Assembly: GCA_036489755.1 (NCBI GenBank)
Contig: DASXFD010000046.1
Location: 50,163 to 114,162, forward strand
Direction: 5' to 3'
Length of the DNA: 64,000 nucleotides
Source of the DNA: JABFXX01 sp036489755
GTDB lineage: Bacteria; Myxococcota_A; Polyangia; Haliangiales; Haliangiaceae
Program-made: the position numbers and the translations under genes
Part shown: piece by piece, positions 62,579 through 64,000 of the stretch
Position numbering within the stretch: the first letter of the stretch is position 1
Layout: each line of letters opens with the position of its first letter
Notes under the pieces: model-generated
Database searches by the model: none
Seen by the model: only the letters and a program-made list of their open reading frames with translations
What the model was told of the DNA's origin: nothing

Positions 62579-64000
62579 ATGGCCAAGAAGAAGACTGCCG
62601 ACGGCGCCGAGGCGCGGCCCAAGAAAGCCGCCGCCAAGAAGCCCGCCGCCAAGAAGCCGGCGCCCAAGAAGTCGCGCGCGAAGAAGGACACGCTCGAGGT
62701 CGCGCCGGCCCACGCCGAAGCCGTGGCGGTCATCGTGCCGAGCGACGAGGCCGAGGACGCGATCATCGTCGCCGAGACGATCGACGCGGTTCCCGAGGTC
62801 ATCGAGGCCGAAGGTTCCGCCGCCGCGCCGCTCAGCGACGAGGAACGCGAGCTCTCGGAAATTTACGGCGAGGACGTCTCCGGCGCGCCCGCCGTGGCGC
62901 ACGTGGAATATTCCGACCGCCAGACGCGCGACGAGGACCGGCCGATGATGCCGGAGATCAACGCGCGCGAAGAGCGCAAGCAGCAGTGGCAGGATCGCCG
63001 CGATCGCCGCAAGCAACGCCGCGACGACCGCCAGCAGCGCCGCGACCAACCGCAGCACGCCCAGCAGCCGGCCCACGGCCAGCAGCAGGCCCATGGCCAG
63101 CAGCAGGGCGGCGGCGGACGTTCGGGTCATGACACGATCCCGATGCGCCCCAACGGCACGCCGCCTGCGCCCAATGGGCCCAACGGGCGCGACGCGCGCG
63201 GCTCGCACCCGCAGCTCCAGATGCAGATGCCGGTGAACGGCCACGAGCACGATGCGCTCGCGCGTGTCGGCACGCCGCTCGGCGACGCCGCGGCCGCGGT
63301 GTTCGCGCAGCTGCGCAACGGCCAGCCGCTCCCGGTCCGCCAGCTCGCGGCGATGATGCGCAAGCGCAGCCTCGTCACGCAGGATCCCGAGCAGCTGTGG
63401 CCGCAGCTCAAGGCCGAGCTGCTCGGCGACGAGCGCAGCTACCGCACGCTCGGGCTGCGCCCGCGCATCGTCTACCGCGGCCGCGATCTGTTCGCGCCCG
63501 GTCCGGTCGCGATGAGCGTGACCGCCGAGGCCGAGGCCGGCGTGGCGACCGCGCTGTCGCGCCTCGCCGGCGCGACCCATCGCGCGCTCGCGCACCGGGT
63601 CGTGCGGGCGTCGCCGGCGGGCTTCGAGCGGCTGATCCACGCGTACCTCGTGGCGGCCGGCTATCGCGACATCGAGTGGATCAAGCGCGTCGGCGAGATC
63701 GCGTACGCGACCGCGACCGCGCCGGGCCTCGCGCGCACGGTGCTGATCAGCGCGCGCAGCGGCGACACGCCGATCGATCGCCGCGGGATCGGCGAGCTGC
63801 GCGTGGGCGTCGAGGCGAAGGACTTCGTCAGCGGCATCCTGTTCGCGGCGCGCGAGCTGTCCGAGGACGCCGAGCGCGAGCTCGAGCGCGCCGGCCGGTC
63901 GATCGCGGTGATCTGCGGCGACCAGCTGGTCGCGGCGCTGATCGCGAGCGGCGTCGGGGTGGTGAGCTCGGCGGCGCCGGTGCACTACGTCGACGACCAG
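62579..64000 (+). CDS. Histone-tailed HARE-HTH / Mrr-like protein, 3' end beyond window (474 aa seen)
   Basis: The frame is open from the ATG to the last base, so the C-terminus is missing. Residues 1-36 are histone-H1-like (AAKKP/APKK repeats). A low-complexity acidic then Arg/Gln-rich linker follows to about 225. Residues 236-306 match a HARE-HTH winged helix (PLPVRQLAAMMRKRSLVTQD, then RYRTLGLRPRIVYRGRDLF in part). Residues about 346-465 match an Mrr-type endonuclease fold (FERLIHAYLVAAGYRDIEWI, SIAVICGDQLVAALIASGVGV). The usual GGDGGID...QxK catalytic residues are not visible; SAR stands near the QAK position. DNA binding is likely, nuclease activity doubtful. Confidence 0.75.
   Translation, partial: MAKKKTADGAEARPKKAAAKKPAAKKPAPKKSRAKKDTLEVAPAHAEAVAVIVPSDEAEDAIIVAETIDAVPEVIEAEGSAAAPLSDEERELSEIYGEDVSGAPAVAHVEYSDRQTRDEDRPMMPEINAREERKQQWQDRRDRRKQRRDDRQQRRDQPQHAQQPAHGQQQAHGQQQGGGGRSGHDTIPMRPNGTPPAPNGPNGRDARGSHPQLQMQMPVNGHEHDALARVGTPLGDAAAAVFAQLRNGQPLPVRQLAAMMRKRSLVTQDPEQLWPQLKAELLGDERSYRTLGLRPRIVYRGRDLFAPGPVAMSVTAEAEAGVATALSRLAGATHRALAHRVVRASPAGFERLIHAYLVAAGYRDIEWIKRVGEIAYATATAPGLARTVLISARSGDTPIDRRGIGELRVGVEAKDFVSGILFAARELSEDAERELERAGRSIAVICGDQLVAALIASGVGVVSSAAPVHYVDDQ

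Overview
The window is a gene-dense, very GC-rich chromosomal segment (third codon positions almost always G or C). It most resembles a member of the Myxococcota (former Deltaproteobacteria). The reasons are three eukaryote-like Ser/Thr kinases (two fused to ATPase/TPR signalling modules), giant TPR and HEAT scaffold proteins with acidic or proline-rich disordered tails, many small lipoproteins of unknown function, -24/-12 (sigma-54-like) promoters, and a divergent membrane pyrophosphatase. No insertion sequence, prophage, CRISPR array or rRNA operon was seen. No gene-free stretch exceeds about 170 bases.

Layout. 1-4845: the end of a short-chain dehydrogenase, an AAA-type ATPase, a DUF1877 protein with a lipoprotein, and an overlapping YcaO-TfuA pair. 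4858-13600: a kinase-ATPase fusion, a diiron ferritin-like protein, a tandem pair of small secreted beta-rich proteins with duplicated -24/-12 promoters, and a U32 (RlhA-type) protein. 13732-22795: a membrane pyrophosphatase, two tiny membrane proteins, and the histidine utilisation genes (hutU-hutI, and hutH on the other strand). The hut genes are separated by an SPFH scaffold gene coupled to a ribbon-helix-helix regulator gene. 22879-40042: a probable six-gene operon of two paralogous giant TPR proteins, a four-helix membrane protein, a membrane-anchored alpha/alpha-barrel protein, a transmembrane PEGA-type kinase and an alpha/beta hydrolase, followed by a convergent tRNA-Leu(UAA). 40171-51916: lipoproteins, a glycosidase-like lipoprotein, a TrmA-family RNA methyltransferase, mnmA, a SnoaL-like protein, a 1589-residue kinase/cyclase-like/ATPase/TPR regulator, and rnc. 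51943-59407: a PfkB-like protein lacking its catalytic Asp, an ECF sigma/anti-sigma/DUF4097 operon, a HEAT-repeat scaffold and a phosphoesterase. 59422-64000: ddl plus an AsmA-like/GT51 fusion for peptidoglycan synthesis, then the start of a histone-tailed HARE-HTH/Mrr-like protein that runs off the window.

Together these are housekeeping RNA-modification, cell-wall, energy and histidine-catabolism genes mixed with signalling modules. A recurrent signal is a -10-like hexamer ending only 5-9 bases before the start codon with no Shine-Dalgarno sequence. It suggests that leaderless transcription is common here. The least explained parts are the TPR-giant operon, the orphan YcaO-TfuA pair, the SPFH/RHH module with its palindromic operator, and the HARE-HTH/Mrr-like protein.
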